A DNA stretch of 64,000 nt, taken from assembly GCF_019457515.1 (NCBI RefSeq), contig NZ_CP080421.1, forward strand, positions 3,658,001 to 3,722,000, written 5' to 3'. Shown here in pieces: positions 10,501-20,768 of this stretch. A program made the position numbers and the translations under genes. The notes beneath the pieces are model-generated. The model had not been told where the DNA came from and did not search any database. It saw nothing but the letters and a program-made list of their open reading frames with translations. This DNA comes from Shewanella mesophila (lineage in GTDB: Bacteria > Pseudomonadota > Gammaproteobacteria > Enterobacterales > Shewanellaceae). The number at the start of each line of letters is the position of its first letter. The first letter of the stretch is position 1.

Positions 10501-12855
10501 CTGAGATTGAGCAATCTTCTGCTGGGCCAGTTTACTGCTGGTGACGTCATTAATACTGCCATCAAACCATAAAGGTTGACCGGCATCATCGTAGATCGCC
10601 TTACCTTTTTCGTGCACCCAATGTTCGCTACCGTCTCTGTGTTGAATACGATACTGCACCTCAAATCCGCGGCGCTCAGCGACACCACGGTTGATCGCCT
10701 CACTGACTAATTCACGATCGGCCTCAATAATCAAACTGGCAAAACTACGTTGACTGTTTTCGATAAAATCACTGGCGGGATAGCCTGTAATATCACCTAT
10801 GTTGTCGCTGACATATTCCATCAACCAAGTATCGCCTATGCGCGTTCGATATACCGCGCCAGGAATATTGGTAACTAGACCTCTAAAACGGTTTTCACTA
10901 TCACTAACACGCTTGGCGATCGCCAACTCTTCTGTCATGTCCCGCACAGATGCGGCAACTTGCCTAACACCATCAACATCTTGCGGCAATATTCCAAGGC
11001 TGATTTCAACAGGAAATAGACTTCCATCGGCCTTAAGTCCCATAAGCTCAGCACCAGCACCGAGTCCCATCTTCCTATCCTGTCCAGAGGCAACAAACTT
11101 ACTCCTAAATTCTGGGTGCTTATCGCGGGCATATTCTGGTACTAACTTATCGACAGACATAGATAACATCTGCTGTTCATCATAGCCAAACAAGGTTTGA
11201 CAGCGAGTATTAGTGAAAACAATCTGACCCCTTTCATCGACGATCAACATCGCCTCAGGCGCTGATTCGAGTACGGCATTAGACCATGCCGCGGCAGAAA
11301 ACTGTTCAGTCACATCATTAAATAACATCTCAACCGACAGTAGCTCTTGGCTATCGGAAACCAGTGGCTGCATAAACAGATCGAGCTGACGCAACTTACC
11401 ACGGGCATCAAGCATCTCGACTTGATGAGGCGGCACACTTTCCCCCTTTAACGCCCTGTCCATATACTCCCAATTTTGCTCATTTAAAGGGTTATCAGAG
11501 AACATTCGTTGATACTTTCGTTTCAACAGATCAGGAGTCACCCCCAACACCTTTTCAACTCCAGCGCTGACCTGAGCAATCTGCCCATCGGGTTCTAATG
11601 AACAATAAAAAGATTTATCGCTCATACCGTCAATCAACTTAGCAAAACGATTGCCGCGAGAGTCTAATAGCGCCTGCTCTCGCTCCTCTAACACCCCCGC
11701 CATATCATTAAACTTATTGGTCAGGGTCACGATTTCACTTACTGCGCCACCCGGTTTTTCTATCCGCTTGGCGCTCCCGGCGGCGAATGCGACGATCCCC
11801 TCTTCTAACTCTTCAATTGGCCGTGTTAGACGACGGGCGGTAAAATAGCTTGTCAGTAACAGCACTATGACTATCAGTAGCAGATTCAGTGTCAATGAGG
11901 AGGAACCACTGAAAAACTGGTTATAAAGTTGATCTTCTGGGGTCATGATAATCACTCGCCAACCGAGTGTCGGCACCACACCTACACTGGCAAGAAAAGT
12001 ATTACCTTCACTATCTAGGAGCAAGCTACTCCCCTCTTTACCAGCATTAAATAGGTCGACAAACAGTTGATTATCATTTGACTTGGCCAACCAGGCCTCA
12101 GTCCCTTGTGCCAACAGAAGGCTTTGATTCTCGTGAAAAATTAATCTGCCACTATCATCGATAATCACAATCCGCTCAGGAGGGATACCCGTCATTTGTG
12201 GAATAACATCTAAGGCCAAGTCAACCGTCAGCACCCCGTCATAGGGCAATGCGGAACCAAAGGGGTAAGAATAAGTGATCATCAAAATATTGCCCGCTCC
12301 CTCATCAAAATAAGGGGCAGACCAATAGCCATTAATGTTATCTATCGCCTTACTCCACCAATCCCATTTCCCATCGGTATAGTCATAACCATCGACACCA
12401 ATATCTAGGACATTGATATTTTCTTTCTCACGATAAACGTAGGGAGCATACAGGTTTCGCCCCTGTACTTTGTTTTTTTGAAAGGCGATGGCACTGCCGT
12501 AGAAATCAGGATGAAGCGCTAAACGACGGGTAAGTAATTGACGTAGTTTTTGATCGTCACCGAACAGCTGCTCATTGTCGATGTCACTAAGCAGATCAGC
12601 GATGGCTTTAGTATCTTTTGCGGCCGTCGACAAAAAAAACTGCATTCTACGAGCAGCATTGTCGGCTTGCTTGGCCAAGTCATCATAAATATATTTTTCT
12701 TCAGCCTGATAATTGAACCAAGCATTGATACTGAAAACGATAGCCATGATCGCAATTAACGGTAGAGCGATATGCGATAAAATCCTGCTACGAAAAGTAC
12801 GAAGTCTGCTCATATCCATATTCCACAGTGCTGAGAAGTCGAGAGATTTACTCAC
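7522..12855 (-). CDS. multi-PAS hybrid sensor histidine kinase with two receivers and an HPt domain
   Basis: A 1777-residue inner-membrane phosphorelay kinase. Order: TM helix (about 28-48), periplasmic dCache-type sensor (about 50-315), TM helix (317-340), HAMP (340-395), about five PAS/PAC repeats (about 405-1040), HisKA with the phospho-His in [16 protein letters not shown] (about 1063), HATPase with N box near 1178 and the GGTGLGL motif, receiver 1 (Asp near 1347, RMPEMDG), receiver 2 (Asp near 1487, CQMPVMDG) and HPt (His near 1635, [11 protein letters not shown]). All phosphotransfer residues are present. The first codon shown is GTG; ATGs at 12817-12819 and 12811-12813 are alternatives just before the first TM helix. 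The HD-GYP regulator 109 bp downstream is the probable output. Confidence 0.93.
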   Translation of the reverse strand: MSKSLDFSALWNMDMSRLRTFRSRILSHIALPLIAIMAIVFSINAWFNYQAEEKYIYDDLAKQADNAARRMQFFLSTAAKDTKAIADLLSDIDNEQLFGDDQKLRQLLTRRLALHPDFYGSAIAFQKNKVQGRNLYAPYVYREKENINVLDIGVDGYDYTDGKWDWWSKAIDNINGYWSAPYFDEGAGNILMITYSYPFGSALPYDGVLTVDLALDVIPQMTGIPPERIVIIDDSGRLIFHENQSLLLAQGTEAWLAKSNDNQLFVDLFNAGKEGSSLLLDSEGNTFLASVGVVPTLGWRVIIMTPEDQLYNQFFSGSSSLTLNLLLIVIVLLLTSYFTARRLTRPIEELEEGIVAFAAGSAKRIEKPGGAVSEIVTLTNKFNDMAGVLEEREQALLDSRGNRFAKLIDGMSDKSFYCSLEPDGQIAQVSAGVEKVLGVTPDLLKRKYQRMFSDNPLNEQNWEYMDRALKGESVPPHQVEMLDARGKLRQLDLFMQPLVSDSQELLSVEMLFNDVTEQFSAAAWSNAVLESAPEAMLIVDERGQIVFTNTRCQTLFGYDEQQMLSMSVDKLVPEYARDKHPEFRSKFVASGQDRKMGLGAGAELMGLKADGSLFPVEISLGILPQDVDGVRQVAASVRDMTEELAIAKRVSDSENRFRGLVTNIPGAVYRTRIGDTWLMEYVSDNIGDITGYPASDFIENSQRSFASLIIEADRELVSEAINRGVAERRGFEVQYRIQHRDGSEHWVHEKGKAIYDDAGQPLWFDGSINDVTSSKLAQQKIAQSQRQLETITESIPSTVYQLRWISNKERKFTFLSSACITTLGFHRDQAIHNFNLVANCIVEKERPHIIQLLSGQSSEGLKWIEEFRYNHPTGDVRWLQAGAHGSYQEDGSLLWNGYLMDVTERKQLDRELANREAHFRALFDHAGIGIVNIDDRGVIIDCNEQFSQYMQLSVADLKGTSFFDCQHPEGRADAKALLRERVEKGGDSISGEIRLVNRSGELMWMDITVTWLQDKQGNINSAVLSMANITSLKAISEELREAKDVADAASKAKSDFLANMSHEIRTPMNAIIGMSQLCLQTELDQKQQNYIQKIDRASKSLLGIINDILDFSKIEAGKLDIESIPFQLDTMLEDLSDMFSVKAADKQLELLFAVAPNIPRHLEGDPLRLSQVLINLMNNAIKFTEQGEVLLSISQLERVEDDIVLRFSVRDNGIGLTEEQRSKLFKSFSQADTSTTRKYGGTGLGLAICKQLVELMGGEIGVESQFGNGSTFFFSVRFKVADSQLLKAEQELEGMKILVADDNATARDILRTTLESMGFEVDTVRSGAEAISRCEQVHYPMALIDWRMPEMDGLETSEKILNQIENPPKLLIVSAHANAEFIDKIESSGISGYITKPISASRLLDGIMLSLGKNGAMPVRRRGVDISKEVLSQLKGKRILLVEDNEMNQEVATEFLEQVGVILSIAENGQIALEKLAMQSFDLVLMDCQMPVMDGYQTTEALRKNPQFESLPVIAMTANAMAGDKEMCLRSGMNDHIAKPIEVSLLYKTLIEYLGDGSQAISDKDIAANVHEESMLFWPQHEAIDIDKGLQLVQSSVRLYRRIFERFYSGQMHVAEEIDLALSQGRVDDAIRYAHTLKGVSGNLCSPKLVELAKEIEAKLVTSEKADISAELATLSELVTSICEAISEWISHQQQDAPDDAASDKPLMSDSELSQAIRELLDMLEDADSSAVDKMNQIKEGIPAAMWQKISPAVAMVNGYQFDEAAELIEEYFAHDQ

Positions 12856-13366
12856 AAATAAATCAATACGCCGTCACGGTCAAAATCGATCGCGTCAATT
12901 ACAAATATTGAAACCGATCGCTTTTGCTGAAACAACGCCGTCATTGTGCTAACCCACTTAAGTGTATAACTCAAATGTCGCTAACTACATGAAGATTTTG
13001 AAAATAGTGAACTCATTAAAGCACCATGATGGGATGCATTCAACAACAAACTGATGATTTAACCAACAAACATCAAGCTATCCGCCTTAAAGGCTTATCC
13101 CCTTCTTAGGCCTTGGCGAGCTAGCTATAAAACGGCTTTTCATTAGTAATGAAAAACCTCATAAAATAAACAACAAAGATCTTTATCAAGATCCCACGCG
13201 TACAAGCTTGTTTTAGGCAGAACCCAGGCTAAATTACGATAGGATAACAATATGGTTTACGGCATGATGCTACTAGGGCCAGTTAATCTTTGCTGGTTGA
13301 AGCGTTCGACAAACACAAGATTGCAAGATTAACAGGCCCTAGGCAATAACTTGAGTAGGAGCGGTA
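12856..13366. other. 511-bp intergenic region upstream of the ABC operon
   Basis: No gene is seen. It contains the 70-bp inverted-repeat element described separately (13273-13342) and a near-perfect TTTTCATT/AATGAAAA hairpin around 13137-13155. It must also hold divergent promoters for the hybrid kinase and the ABC operon. Confidence 0.5.
13273..13342. repeat. 70-bp MITE-like element, short copy
   Basis: The ends are imperfect inverted repeats: CTAGGGCCAGTTAATCTTTG on the left, and AAGATTAACAGGCCCTAG on the right. The left end continues into CTGGTTGAA, exactly as in the 269-bp element at 26587-26855, so both are members of one family. Both are bounded by CTA/TAG, compatible with a TA target. 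Too short to encode a protein. Confidence 0.7.
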
Positions 13367-14035
13367 ATGGATACAAGCGTCGTTAGCTTAGACAATATCT
13401 CTAAAGGGTTTACCGATGGCGATAAATTTCATCGCGTTCTTGATGATGTCGTCCTCAAACTCAATCATGCCGACACTGTAGCCCTTACAGGCCCAAGTGG
13501 CTGTGGTAAAAGTACCCTACTCAATATCATTGCTGGATTTGAACCACCGACATCAGGCACCTTATCAATACTGGGGCAAATCTCGACACATTGGAGTGAT
13601 ACCGACTGGAGCCAGTTTCGTCATCAACAGCTTGGAGTGGTATTCCAACAATTTAATCTGCTAACGCCGCTCAATGTCGAAGATAACATTGCCTTCCCGC
13701 TTCATCTTAATGGCGATCGTTGGAACAACTGGTGCGATCATCTCGTTGACAACTTAGGCTTACGCCCCCTGCTCAAACGGCACGTGGAGACCCTGTCTGG
13801 CGGTCAACAGCAGCGAGTAGCGATAGCCCGAGCCCTAGCCCATAAACCCGCATTGCTCCTAGCCGACGAACCTACGGGTAACTTAGATCAAACCACCAGC
13901 CTAGAGGTGATGGGGTTAATCTGTGCCCTTGCAGCCGAACATGACACTAGCATTCTAATGGTGACTCACAGCCAAGAATGCGCCGACTTTATGCAACGAC
14001 GTTGGCATTTAGATCTTGGCAAAATACATGAATAA
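13367..14035 (+). CDS. ABC transporter ATPase, LolD/MacB-type (AttE-like)
   Basis: A 222-residue ATP-binding subunit. Walker A is GPSGCGKST (about 41-49), the Q-loop is in VVFQQFN, the signature is LSGGQQQRVAIARAL (about 143-157), Walker B is LLLADEPTGNLD and the H-loop is VTHS. It belongs to the group that pairs with FtsX-like permeases. It overlaps the permease gene by 8 bp, and the gene after that encodes an AttH-like lipoprotein, so the three form one operon. The substrate is unknown; the family typically exports or extracts lipids or hydrophobic molecules, or transmits signals. A TAGGAG ribosome binding site precedes the ATG. Confidence 0.92.
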   Translation: MDTSVVSLDNISKGFTDGDKFHRVLDDVVLKLNHADTVALTGPSGCGKSTLLNIIAGFEPPTSGTLSILGQISTHWSDTDWSQFRHQQLGVVFQQFNLLTPLNVEDNIAFPLHLNGDRWNNWCDHLVDNLGLRPLLKRHVETLSGGQQQRVAIARALAHKPALLLADEPTGNLDQTTSLEVMGLICALAAEHDTSILMVTHSQECADFMQRRWHLDLGKIHE

Positions 14036-16556
14036 TCCCAACATCAAAGGCAGCCTGTTAACTCTTAAGGTGTTCTTAGCTCACTATCGCCAATCACCGC
14101 TGCAAGCCGGGGCGATCATTATTGGGATCATTTTGGCCGTCACCCTATTAACAGGGGTGCGTGCTACCAATGAGAACGCGATAAACAGTTATAGCAATGC
14201 CACCGAACTCCTGAGCCAACAAGCAAAATGGATCATCACACCTCGCCCACAAGATGTATTAGACGAGCAACGCTATTTTGAGCTTAGGCAGATGGGGATT
14301 TACCACAGCTTAGCCGTGGTTCAGGGCTGGATAAGTGATAGTAACCAGCAACGCTGGCAGGTTCAGGGCAGTGATTTAATCGCCGCGATAACCGCCTCAG
14401 TAAATCACTCGACTGATAGCGACCACACTACCCCCATTGCTCGGTCGCCTTTACCCCTTAACCGAGTGATCGCTGGTGAGCCGATTGTACTCATGAGTCA
14501 ATCTAGCGCCGATACACTCGGCAGTAACACATTGACGCTAGCCGAGCATACCTTAGAAATTGTCACCATCGATGACAGTTTTAATCTAGGCAATCGTCTA
14601 TTAATGGATATTTCGCTGGCGCAGCAAGTGTTAAACAAGCCTAACCAAATCAGTTATATCGCTATTTTTAGCGATATAAGCAACAGACAAATCCAGCTGG
14701 AAAATTGGCTCAGCGATAAAGGAAATCTTAGTCAGAGTGACAACGGCGACAGCATGAAGGCACTGACCAACAGCTTTCATCTCAACCTCACCGCCATGAG
14801 CCTACTCGCCTTTATCGTGGGGCTTTTTATCGCTTACAACGGTGTGCGTTACAGCCTGCTTAAACGCAAACGCCTCATCACTCAGCTGCAACAGCAAGGG
14901 ATCATGAAACGGTCGATCATGCTGGCGCTCACTGGCGAGCTATTGTTGTTAGTGCTACTTGGGTCGATCATTGGCTTTATCTTAGGCTTGCAGCTCAGTT
15001 ATTGGCTGCAACCTATGGTCTCTGTGACCTTAGAACAGCTTTATGGCGCGAATATTTTACCAGGGATCTGGCGCTGGCAATGGCTATTGCAGGCCACAAT
15101 CTTAACCTTTGTCGCCGCTTTGCTCGCTTGTAGTTCACTATTTTCCGAGTTGATAAGGCAACCCTTAGCGCAAGGTCATGGTCAGTTTAACCTACAGAGC
15201 AACGCCAGAAAGACGCAAAAACGGCAATTAATTTGCGCTATTTTACTGGGCTTAATTGCACTCATTTTTATGCCCATCAGCCAAGATTACCGTATTACCA
15301 TGGCGCTGCTGGGCTTAGTCGTCTTAAGTATTCCGCTCTGCTTACCTTGGCTGTTGCAGCATCTAATTCTGCTTATCGAGAAGATTAGCCCTAAAGGGCT
15401 TATTGGTTATCAGATTGCCGAAACCAAGGAGCTTATCCCGCCGTTATCTCTCGCCATGATGGCCATGCTACTGGCGCTGACGGCGAACATTTCGATGAAT
15501 AGCCTAGTGGGAAGTTTTGAGATCACCTTAAAACAATGGCTCAACGCTAGGCTACATGCGGATCTTTATCTGCGTCCACCTAAGAGTCAAGTGAGCGAAA
15601 TCACCGCCGCTCTGTCGCAAGATAAACAGGTTACGGGGATCTATAAACAGTGGTTTACCACCACTCAATATCAGCAAACGCCGATAAATTTAATTACCCG
15701 CGATCGCTATTCAATCGAGCACACTACGGTGATCAAAAAGGCACAGCCAAACCTTTGGCAGCACTTTTTTGCTCAGGCTCCATCGGAAAAAACGTTATCG
15801 GATCAAGAACCATATGTACAAACGATAGCTTTGGTGAGTGAGCCATTTGCGATAAAACATCAAATGCAATTGGGAGACACCATTAAAGTGGCGGCGCTGG
15901 GCGATACAAAGCTCACCATTGGTGCCATTTACTATGACTACGGCAATCCTTATGGCGAGGTGATCATCTCCCCAGCTCTGTGGAAGCGAGCAGATCTTGG
16001 CTCGACGCCCTTAAGCTTAGCGATAACCTATCGAGGTGATTTCGACGCCTACGGCATACAGTTACAGCAACAATTTGATCTACCTGAGATCCTGATTTAT
16101 AGCCAAGCTCGGATAAAAGCCCAGGCGATAGAGATGTTTAAACGCACTTTTTCTATCACCCAAGTGCTCAACAGCTTAACCTTACTGGTCGCAGCCGTAG
16201 GACTATTTAGCGCCTGCTATATGTTAACTCAAGCCCGTATGGCTCCCATTGCACGCTTATACACCTTAGGGGTTAACCGTCGCCAGCTCACCCTTATGGT
16301 CACCAGTCAGATGTTACTCATGGTGATATTGACCTGCTTGGTCGCCCTGCCCACTGGAGCGATATTAGGTTACCTGTTAATCCATAAAGTGACCCTACAG
16401 GCCTTCGGCTGGAGCATCGCCATGGTCTGGGATTGGCAGGCCTATTTTGAAATAGTGCTGCTAGCACTGATTGCCAGCGCCCTTGCGGTCGCCTTTCCAC
16501 TGTATCAGCAGACAAGACGCCCATTAATCAGTAGCCTACAGAGTGATGTACTATGA
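14028..16556 (+). CDS. FtsX-like ABC transporter permease
   Basis: An 842-residue inner-membrane protein with a TM helix near 25-45, a large periplasmic domain, three TM helices (about 250-370), a further membrane pair near 400-440 and 465-485, a second periplasmic domain (about 500-700) and three C-terminal TM helices (about 710-830). This duplicated FtsX arrangement is the fused equivalent of AttF plus AttG. Start: a TTG at 14016 is in frame, but the ATG at 14028 overlaps the ATPase stop (ATGAATAA) and is preferred. It ends in an ATGA overlap with the lipoprotein gene. Confidence 0.9.
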   Translation: MNNPNIKGSLLTLKVFLAHYRQSPLQAGAIIIGIILAVTLLTGVRATNENAINSYSNATELLSQQAKWIITPRPQDVLDEQRYFELRQMGIYHSLAVVQGWISDSNQQRWQVQGSDLIAAITASVNHSTDSDHTTPIARSPLPLNRVIAGEPIVLMSQSSADTLGSNTLTLAEHTLEIVTIDDSFNLGNRLLMDISLAQQVLNKPNQISYIAIFSDISNRQIQLENWLSDKGNLSQSDNGDSMKALTNSFHLNLTAMSLLAFIVGLFIAYNGVRYSLLKRKRLITQLQQQGIMKRSIMLALTGELLLLVLLGSIIGFILGLQLSYWLQPMVSVTLEQLYGANILPGIWRWQWLLQATILTFVAALLACSSLFSELIRQPLAQGHGQFNLQSNARKTQKRQLICAILLGLIALIFMPISQDYRITMALLGLVVLSIPLCLPWLLQHLILLIEKISPKGLIGYQIAETKELIPPLSLAMMAMLLALTANISMNSLVGSFEITLKQWLNARLHADLYLRPPKSQVSEITAALSQDKQVTGIYKQWFTTTQYQQTPINLITRDRYSIEHTTVIKKAQPNLWQHFFAQAPSEKTLSDQEPYVQTIALVSEPFAIKHQMQLGDTIKVAALGDTKLTIGAIYYDYGNPYGEVIISPALWKRADLGSTPLSLAITYRGDFDAYGIQLQQQFDLPEILIYSQARIKAQAIEMFKRTFSITQVLNSLTLLVAAVGLFSACYMLTQARMAPIARLYTLGVNRRQLTLMVTSQMLLMVILTCLVALPTGAILGYLLIHKVTLQAFGWSIAMVWDWQAYFEIVLLALIASALAVAFPLYQQTRRPLISSLQSDVL

Positions 16557-17650
16557 GTTATTGCACCAAGTTACTCACCAGCATGCTGCTATTGACCTTG
16601 ATTGGCTGCGATTCACCAGCAGACACTCACAACTCAGCTATGGGCGGCTTAATGGGTGAAACGACGAGCGATTTTACTCAAGTGCTGCCCGATAAAGAGA
16701 TCCGCTTTCCAAGTGATCATCTAGCCCATGATGGTTTTCGCCAAGAGTGGTGGTACTTAACCGCTAATCTCACCATCGAAACAGGCGCTCCCTTAGGACT
16801 GCAGTGGACTCAATTTCGTATTGCCTTATCAGCTGAGGCGCCTAAATCAAGCTCAAACTGGGCGAGTAACCAGCTCTATATGGCTCACAGCGCTATAACT
16901 ACAGGTAAGCATCATCAAGCCGAAGAGCGCTGGTCTCGAGGTCAGCCGCAACTGGCCGGTGTATCCGCGGTGCCGCTAACGATAGAACTCGATAACTGGC
17001 GCTGGCAGAGCCAAGACGAGGAACTGTTTCCTGCCACGCTCGATGTTGCAGGCGATAGTGTTAATTACTCGCTTAGGCTAACCACCAGCGCGCCTTATCA
17101 ACTGCAGGGAGAAGGCGGCTACAGTGTAAAAAGCGCCGATGCGAGTGTCGCCTCTTACTACTACAGCCAACCCTTTATCGATGTCAGCGGCCGAGTGATG
17201 CTTGATGGCAAATTCGTTCAGGTATCGGGCAAGGCGTGGCTCGACAGAGAATGGAGTTCGCAGTTTCTCACAAGACAACAGCAGGGCTGGGACTGGTTTG
17301 CCTTGCGCCTAGATGACGGCTCAACCTTAATGCTGTTTCAGCTCAGGGGTGATGTTCAAGAGGCATCCAGCAAGCACTTCTACAGTGGCAGACGCATGTA
17401 CGCCGATGGACGTGGTGAGACCATTACCTCCAATGACATAAGTATGACTCCCACCGCTTGGCAAACGATTGATGGTAAAACCTACCCTGTGGAGTGGCAG
17501 ATCCGTATCGACAACCAAGCCATTGAGCTGCAGATATCACCGCTCAACCCCAATGCCAAGATGCCGCTTTCTATCACTTATTGGGAAGGGCCAGTTTCAA
17601 TCGAAGGTAGCCATACTGGCTCGGGCTATATGGAACTTACCGGATATTAA
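16553..17650 (+). CDS. AttH-like secreted lipoprotein (CrtC/lipocalin-like fold family)
   Basis: A 365-residue protein with a lipoprotein signal; lipobox L16-I17-G18-C19 predicts lipidation at Cys19. The body has the features of the AttH/carotenoid-hydratase-like family: DGFRQEWWYLTANL near 60, and RVMLDGKFVQVSGKAWLDREW near 220. Such proteins have a double lipocalin-type barrel and are often encoded after an ABC ATPase and FtsX-like permease, as here. The role is not established; a periplasmic substrate-handling partner of the transporter is the likely one. The start overlaps the permease stop (ATGA). Confidence 0.82.
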   Translation: MSYCTKLLTSMLLLTLIGCDSPADTHNSAMGGLMGETTSDFTQVLPDKEIRFPSDHLAHDGFRQEWWYLTANLTIETGAPLGLQWTQFRIALSAEAPKSSSNWASNQLYMAHSAITTGKHHQAEERWSRGQPQLAGVSAVPLTIELDNWRWQSQDEELFPATLDVAGDSVNYSLRLTTSAPYQLQGEGGYSVKSADASVASYYYSQPFIDVSGRVMLDGKFVQVSGKAWLDREWSSQFLTRQQQGWDWFALRLDDGSTLMLFQLRGDVQEASSKHFYSGRRMYADGRGETITSNDISMTPTAWQTIDGKTYPVEWQIRIDNQAIELQISPLNPNAKMPLSITYWEGPVSIEGSHTGSGYMELTGY

Positions 17651-17777
17651 CCACCTAGATTACGAATAATTATCATTTTTATAATGGATCTTTTGATTCA
17701 ATAACTTAGAAAATTACCGTCTACTTAACTGCACACTAATTAAGCAATATATAGCTCAAAACTGTTTTGCAACAATT

Positions 17778-17793
17778 TGTGAACAACATCACG
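17778..17793 (+). promoter_or_regulatory. predicted CRP binding site upstream of napD
   Basis: TGTGA-ACAACA-TCACG matches the CRP consensus TGTGA-N6-TCACA at nine of ten specified bases. It lies about 160 bp before the napD start. CRP is a known activator of anaerobic respiration genes in Shewanella (established knowledge), which makes the site plausible. Confidence 0.6.
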
Positions 17794-17802
17794 CCAAAAA
17801 GT

Positions 17803-17816
17803 TTGATCTCGATCGA
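17803..17816 (+). promoter_or_regulatory. FNR/EtrA-like site upstream of napD
   Basis: TTGAT-CTCG-ATCGA differs from the FNR consensus TTGAT-N4-ATCAA at one base. It is 10 bp downstream of the CRP-like site, so the two may act together or be alternative sites for related factors. Confidence 0.45.
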
Positions 17817-17829
17817 CAAAAGCCTCAGT

Positions 17830-17845
17830 TACCCCCGAAGAGGTA
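17830..17845 (+). promoter_or_regulatory. NarP/NarL-type 7-2-7 heptamer pair upstream of napD
   Basis: TACCCCC-GA-AGAGGTA fits the NarL/NarP 7-2-7 arrangement: the right heptamer matches AKRRGTA fully and the left matches TACYYMT at six of seven bases. NarP binds only this arrangement in E. coli, and NarQP controls nitrate respiration in Shewanella (established knowledge). The order CRP, FNR, NarP toward the gene suggests integrated carbon, oxygen and nitrate control. Confidence 0.55.
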
Positions 17846-17953
17846 TACCCACATAAAGTACAAGGTTTAGACTGAGTTCAATCTTAGAGCAGGTCTTACT
17901 CCTTTCATTCCCCAAATGCTCAGACGTTAGCCTGCACGCCAAAAGGTAAAAAG

Positions 17954-18223
17954 ATGAATCTGGAATATCATGTTACAAGCTTGGTAGTGCACGCTGCTCC
18001 CAACGCGGTAACCCAAGTAAGAAATGAGATCGACGCTTTAATTGGCGCCGATATCCATGCCGTTACCGACGAAGGTAAGTTTGTGGTCACCCTAGAGGGT
18101 GAAACTCAAGCATCTATACTGAGTAACGTCGAAGCCATCAACGCCCTTAACGGGGTGTTATCAAGCAGTCTTGTCTATCACCAAGTTGAACCAATAGAAG
18201 AAAAGAGTGAGGAAACACCATGA
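17954..18223 (+). CDS. napD: NapD, chaperone for the NapA signal peptide
   Basis: An 89-residue cytoplasmic ferredoxin-fold protein that binds the Tat signal of NapA and holds the precursor until the molybdenum cofactor is inserted. The typical opening ([23 protein letters not shown]) and the segment [10 protein letters not shown] are present. It is first in the napDAGHB operon and overlaps napA by ATGA. A run of Glu at the C-terminus (EEKSEE) is variable in the family. Confidence 0.93.
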   Translation: MNLEYHVTSLVVHAAPNAVTQVRNEIDALIGADIHAVTDEGKFVVTLEGETQASILSNVEAINALNGVLSSSLVYHQVEPIEEKSEETP

Positions 18224-20703
18224 GCATTAGCCGCCGCGAGTTTCTAAAAGCCAACGCCGCAGTTGCAGCTGCGACCGCTGTTGGGGTCACTCTGCCAGTG
18301 AAGATCGTTGAAGCCGCTGAGCAGAAGGACAACATCAAGTGGGATAAAGCCCCCTGCCGTTTTTGTGGCGTGGGTTGTAGCGTATTAGTAGGCACAGATA
18401 AAGGTAAAGTCGTTGCTACTAAGGGCGATCCAGAAAGTCCAGTGAACAAAGGCCTTAACTGTATTAAGGGTTATTTCCTATCAAAAATCATGTACGGTAA
18501 AGACAGGCTAACCACGCCGCTACTGCGCATGAAAGATGGCAAATATGATAAAGAGGGTGAATTTACCCCTGTGAGCTGGGATGTCGCACTCGACACCATG
18601 GCCGACAAATGGAAAAACACCCTCAAAACCAAAGGACCGACTGCCGTCGGGATGTTTGGTTCTGGCCAATGGACAGTATGGGAAGGCTATGCCGCCTCGA
18701 AACTGCATAAAGCGGGTTTCCTCACCAATAACATCGATCCTAATGCCCGTCACTGTATGGCCTCTGCCGTCGGTGGCTTTATGCGTACCTTTGGTATTGA
18801 TGAGCCAATGGGTTGTTATGATGACCTAGAAGCCGCCGATCACTTTGTACTTTGGGGTGCAAACATGGCCGAAATGCACCCTATTCTATGGGCGCGCTTA
18901 TCGGACCGCCGCCTCAGCAGCCCAGATAGTCGCGTGCACGTGTTATCGACCTTTGAAAACCGTAGCTTCGACCTAGCGGATAACCCTATGGTGTTCCGCC
19001 CGCAATCAGACTTGGTGATCCTGAACTATATCGCCAACTACATCATCCAAAACGATGCGGTAAATAAAGACTTTGTCACCAAGCATACTAAGTTTGCCTT
19101 GGGGACAACCGATATCGGTTACGGACTGCGTCCAAACCATCCACTAGAACAAAAAGCCAAAAACCCAGGCAACGGTAAGTCGACGCCAATCAGTTTCGAT
19201 GAATACGCCAAGTTTGTCAGCACCTATACCTTGGAATACGCCGCTAAGATGAGTGGCGTCGAGCCAGAAAAGCTTGAAATCATGGCCAAAGCTTATGCCG
19301 ACCCTAAAGTGAAGGTGATGAGCCTATGGACCATGGGGATCAACCAGCACGTACGTGGTGTCTGGGCCAACAACATGCTCTACAACATCCACCTACTTAC
19401 AGGTAAAATTGCCACACCAGGTAACAGCCCATTCTCGCTAACGGGTCAACCATCAGCCTGTGGTACCGCTCGCGAAGTGGGCACCTTTGCTCACCGTCTA
19501 CCTGCCGACATGGTGGTTAAAAATCCTAAGCATCGCGCCGCGACTGAAAAGCTATGGCAACTGCCTGAAGGCACTATCCCGCCAAAACCGGGTTACCACG
19601 CCGTACTGCAAAGCCGTATGCTTAAAGATGGCAAGCTCAACTGTTACTGGACCATGTGTACCAACAACATGCAGGCTGGCCCTAATATTAACGATGAAAT
19701 TTACCCAGGTTTCCGTAACCCAGAAAACTTCATCGTGGTGTCAGATCCTTACCCAACGGTCACCGCCATGGCCGCCGACCTAATTCTGCCTACCGCTATG
19801 TGGGTAGAGAAAGAGGGCGCCTATGGTAACGCCGAGCGCCGCACCCACATGTGGCACCAACAGGTTAAGCCACCTGAAGGGGCAAAATCTGACTTGTGGC
19901 AATTAGTTGAGTTCTCTAAGCGTTTCAAAGTCGCTGAAGTTTGGCCAGCCGAGCTGGTCGCGAAGAAGCCAGAGTACGCCGATAAGACACTTTACGACGT
20001 GTTGTTTGCTAACGGTGTGGTGAACAAGTTCCCAACATCGGATTGCAAAGCCGACCTAAACGATGAATCCGAGGCCTTTGGTTACTACCTGCAAAAAGGC
20101 TTGTTCGAAGAGTATGCCCAATTTGGTCGCGGCCATGCCCATGACTTAGCGAACTTTGACCGCTACCACGAGACCCGCGGTCTGCGCTGGCCTGTGATTG
20201 ACGGTAAAGAGACATTGCGCCGTTTCGTCGAAGGCAGCGATCCTTATGTTAAGGCTGGCGAAGGTTTTAATTTCTATGGCAAGCCAGATGGTAAAGCGGT
20301 AATTTTCGCCCTACCTTATGAGCCCGCCGCCGAAGAGCCTAATACCGAATACGATCTGTGGATGTCAACGGGTCGCGTGCTTGAGCATTGGCACACAGGG
20401 TCTATGACAGCCCGCGTTCCCGAACTTTATCGCGCCTATCCTGATGCACAGATCTTTATGCACCCAGAAGACGCCAAAGTCCGTGGACTGCAGCGTGGCG
20501 ACGAAGTGGTTGTGGCCTCACCTCGTGGTGAAGTTAAAACCCGTGTCGAAACTAAAGGCCGGAACAAACCGCCTAGAGGCGTGGTATTTATGCCATTCTT
20601 CGATGCGCGCCAACTGGTCAACAAGTTGTTACTCGATGCGACCGATCCACTCTCTAAAGAGACGGATTTTAAAAAGTGTCCAGTAAAAGTGATGAAAGCC
20701 TAA
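18220..20703 (+). CDS. napA: periplasmic nitrate reductase catalytic subunit
   Basis: An 827-residue molybdoenzyme that reduces nitrate to nitrite in the periplasm. The Tat signal is [11 protein letters not shown] (residues 3-13). The [4Fe-4S] ligands are in CRFCGVGC (from about 46) and a fourth Cys in GLNCIKG. The Mo-ligand Cys is in [12 protein letters not shown] (about 178). bis-MGD binding segments such as [12 protein letters not shown] and [11 protein letters not shown] are present. Length and residues are canonical for NapA. It receives electrons from NapB; NapG and NapH, or the host quinol dehydrogenase, feed the system. Confidence 0.97.
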   Translation: MSISRREFLKANAAVAAATAVGVTLPVKIVEAAEQKDNIKWDKAPCRFCGVGCSVLVGTDKGKVVATKGDPESPVNKGLNCIKGYFLSKIMYGKDRLTTPLLRMKDGKYDKEGEFTPVSWDVALDTMADKWKNTLKTKGPTAVGMFGSGQWTVWEGYAASKLHKAGFLTNNIDPNARHCMASAVGGFMRTFGIDEPMGCYDDLEAADHFVLWGANMAEMHPILWARLSDRRLSSPDSRVHVLSTFENRSFDLADNPMVFRPQSDLVILNYIANYIIQNDAVNKDFVTKHTKFALGTTDIGYGLRPNHPLEQKAKNPGNGKSTPISFDEYAKFVSTYTLEYAAKMSGVEPEKLEIMAKAYADPKVKVMSLWTMGINQHVRGVWANNMLYNIHLLTGKIATPGNSPFSLTGQPSACGTAREVGTFAHRLPADMVVKNPKHRAATEKLWQLPEGTIPPKPGYHAVLQSRMLKDGKLNCYWTMCTNNMQAGPNINDEIYPGFRNPENFIVVSDPYPTVTAMAADLILPTAMWVEKEGAYGNAERRTHMWHQQVKPPEGAKSDLWQLVEFSKRFKVAEVWPAELVAKKPEYADKTLYDVLFANGVVNKFPTSDCKADLNDESEAFGYYLQKGLFEEYAQFGRGHAHDLANFDRYHETRGLRWPVIDGKETLRRFVEGSDPYVKAGEGFNFYGKPDGKAVIFALPYEPAAEEPNTEYDLWMSTGRVLEHWHTGSMTARVPELYRAYPDAQIFMHPEDAKVRGLQRGDEVVVASPRGEVKTRVETKGRNKPPRGVVFMPFFDARQLVNKLLLDATDPLSKETDFKKCPVKVMKA

Positions 20704-20768
20704 GGCGATTCATTCAACCCAAACAACTTTAAACGCTTGAACTAAAACAGAGAGTTAACGAGCACAAT

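Noticed and set aside
7635-12759. Several plus- and minus-strand frames of 60-150 codons inside the hybrid kinase gene
   Set aside because: They are shadows of the long, well-supported kinase frame and match nothing on their own.
13150-13200. FNR-like site (TTGATAAAGATCTTT on the minus strand) upstream of the ABC operon
   Set aside because: Only the left half-site fits; the right half matches at three of five bases, no better than chance.
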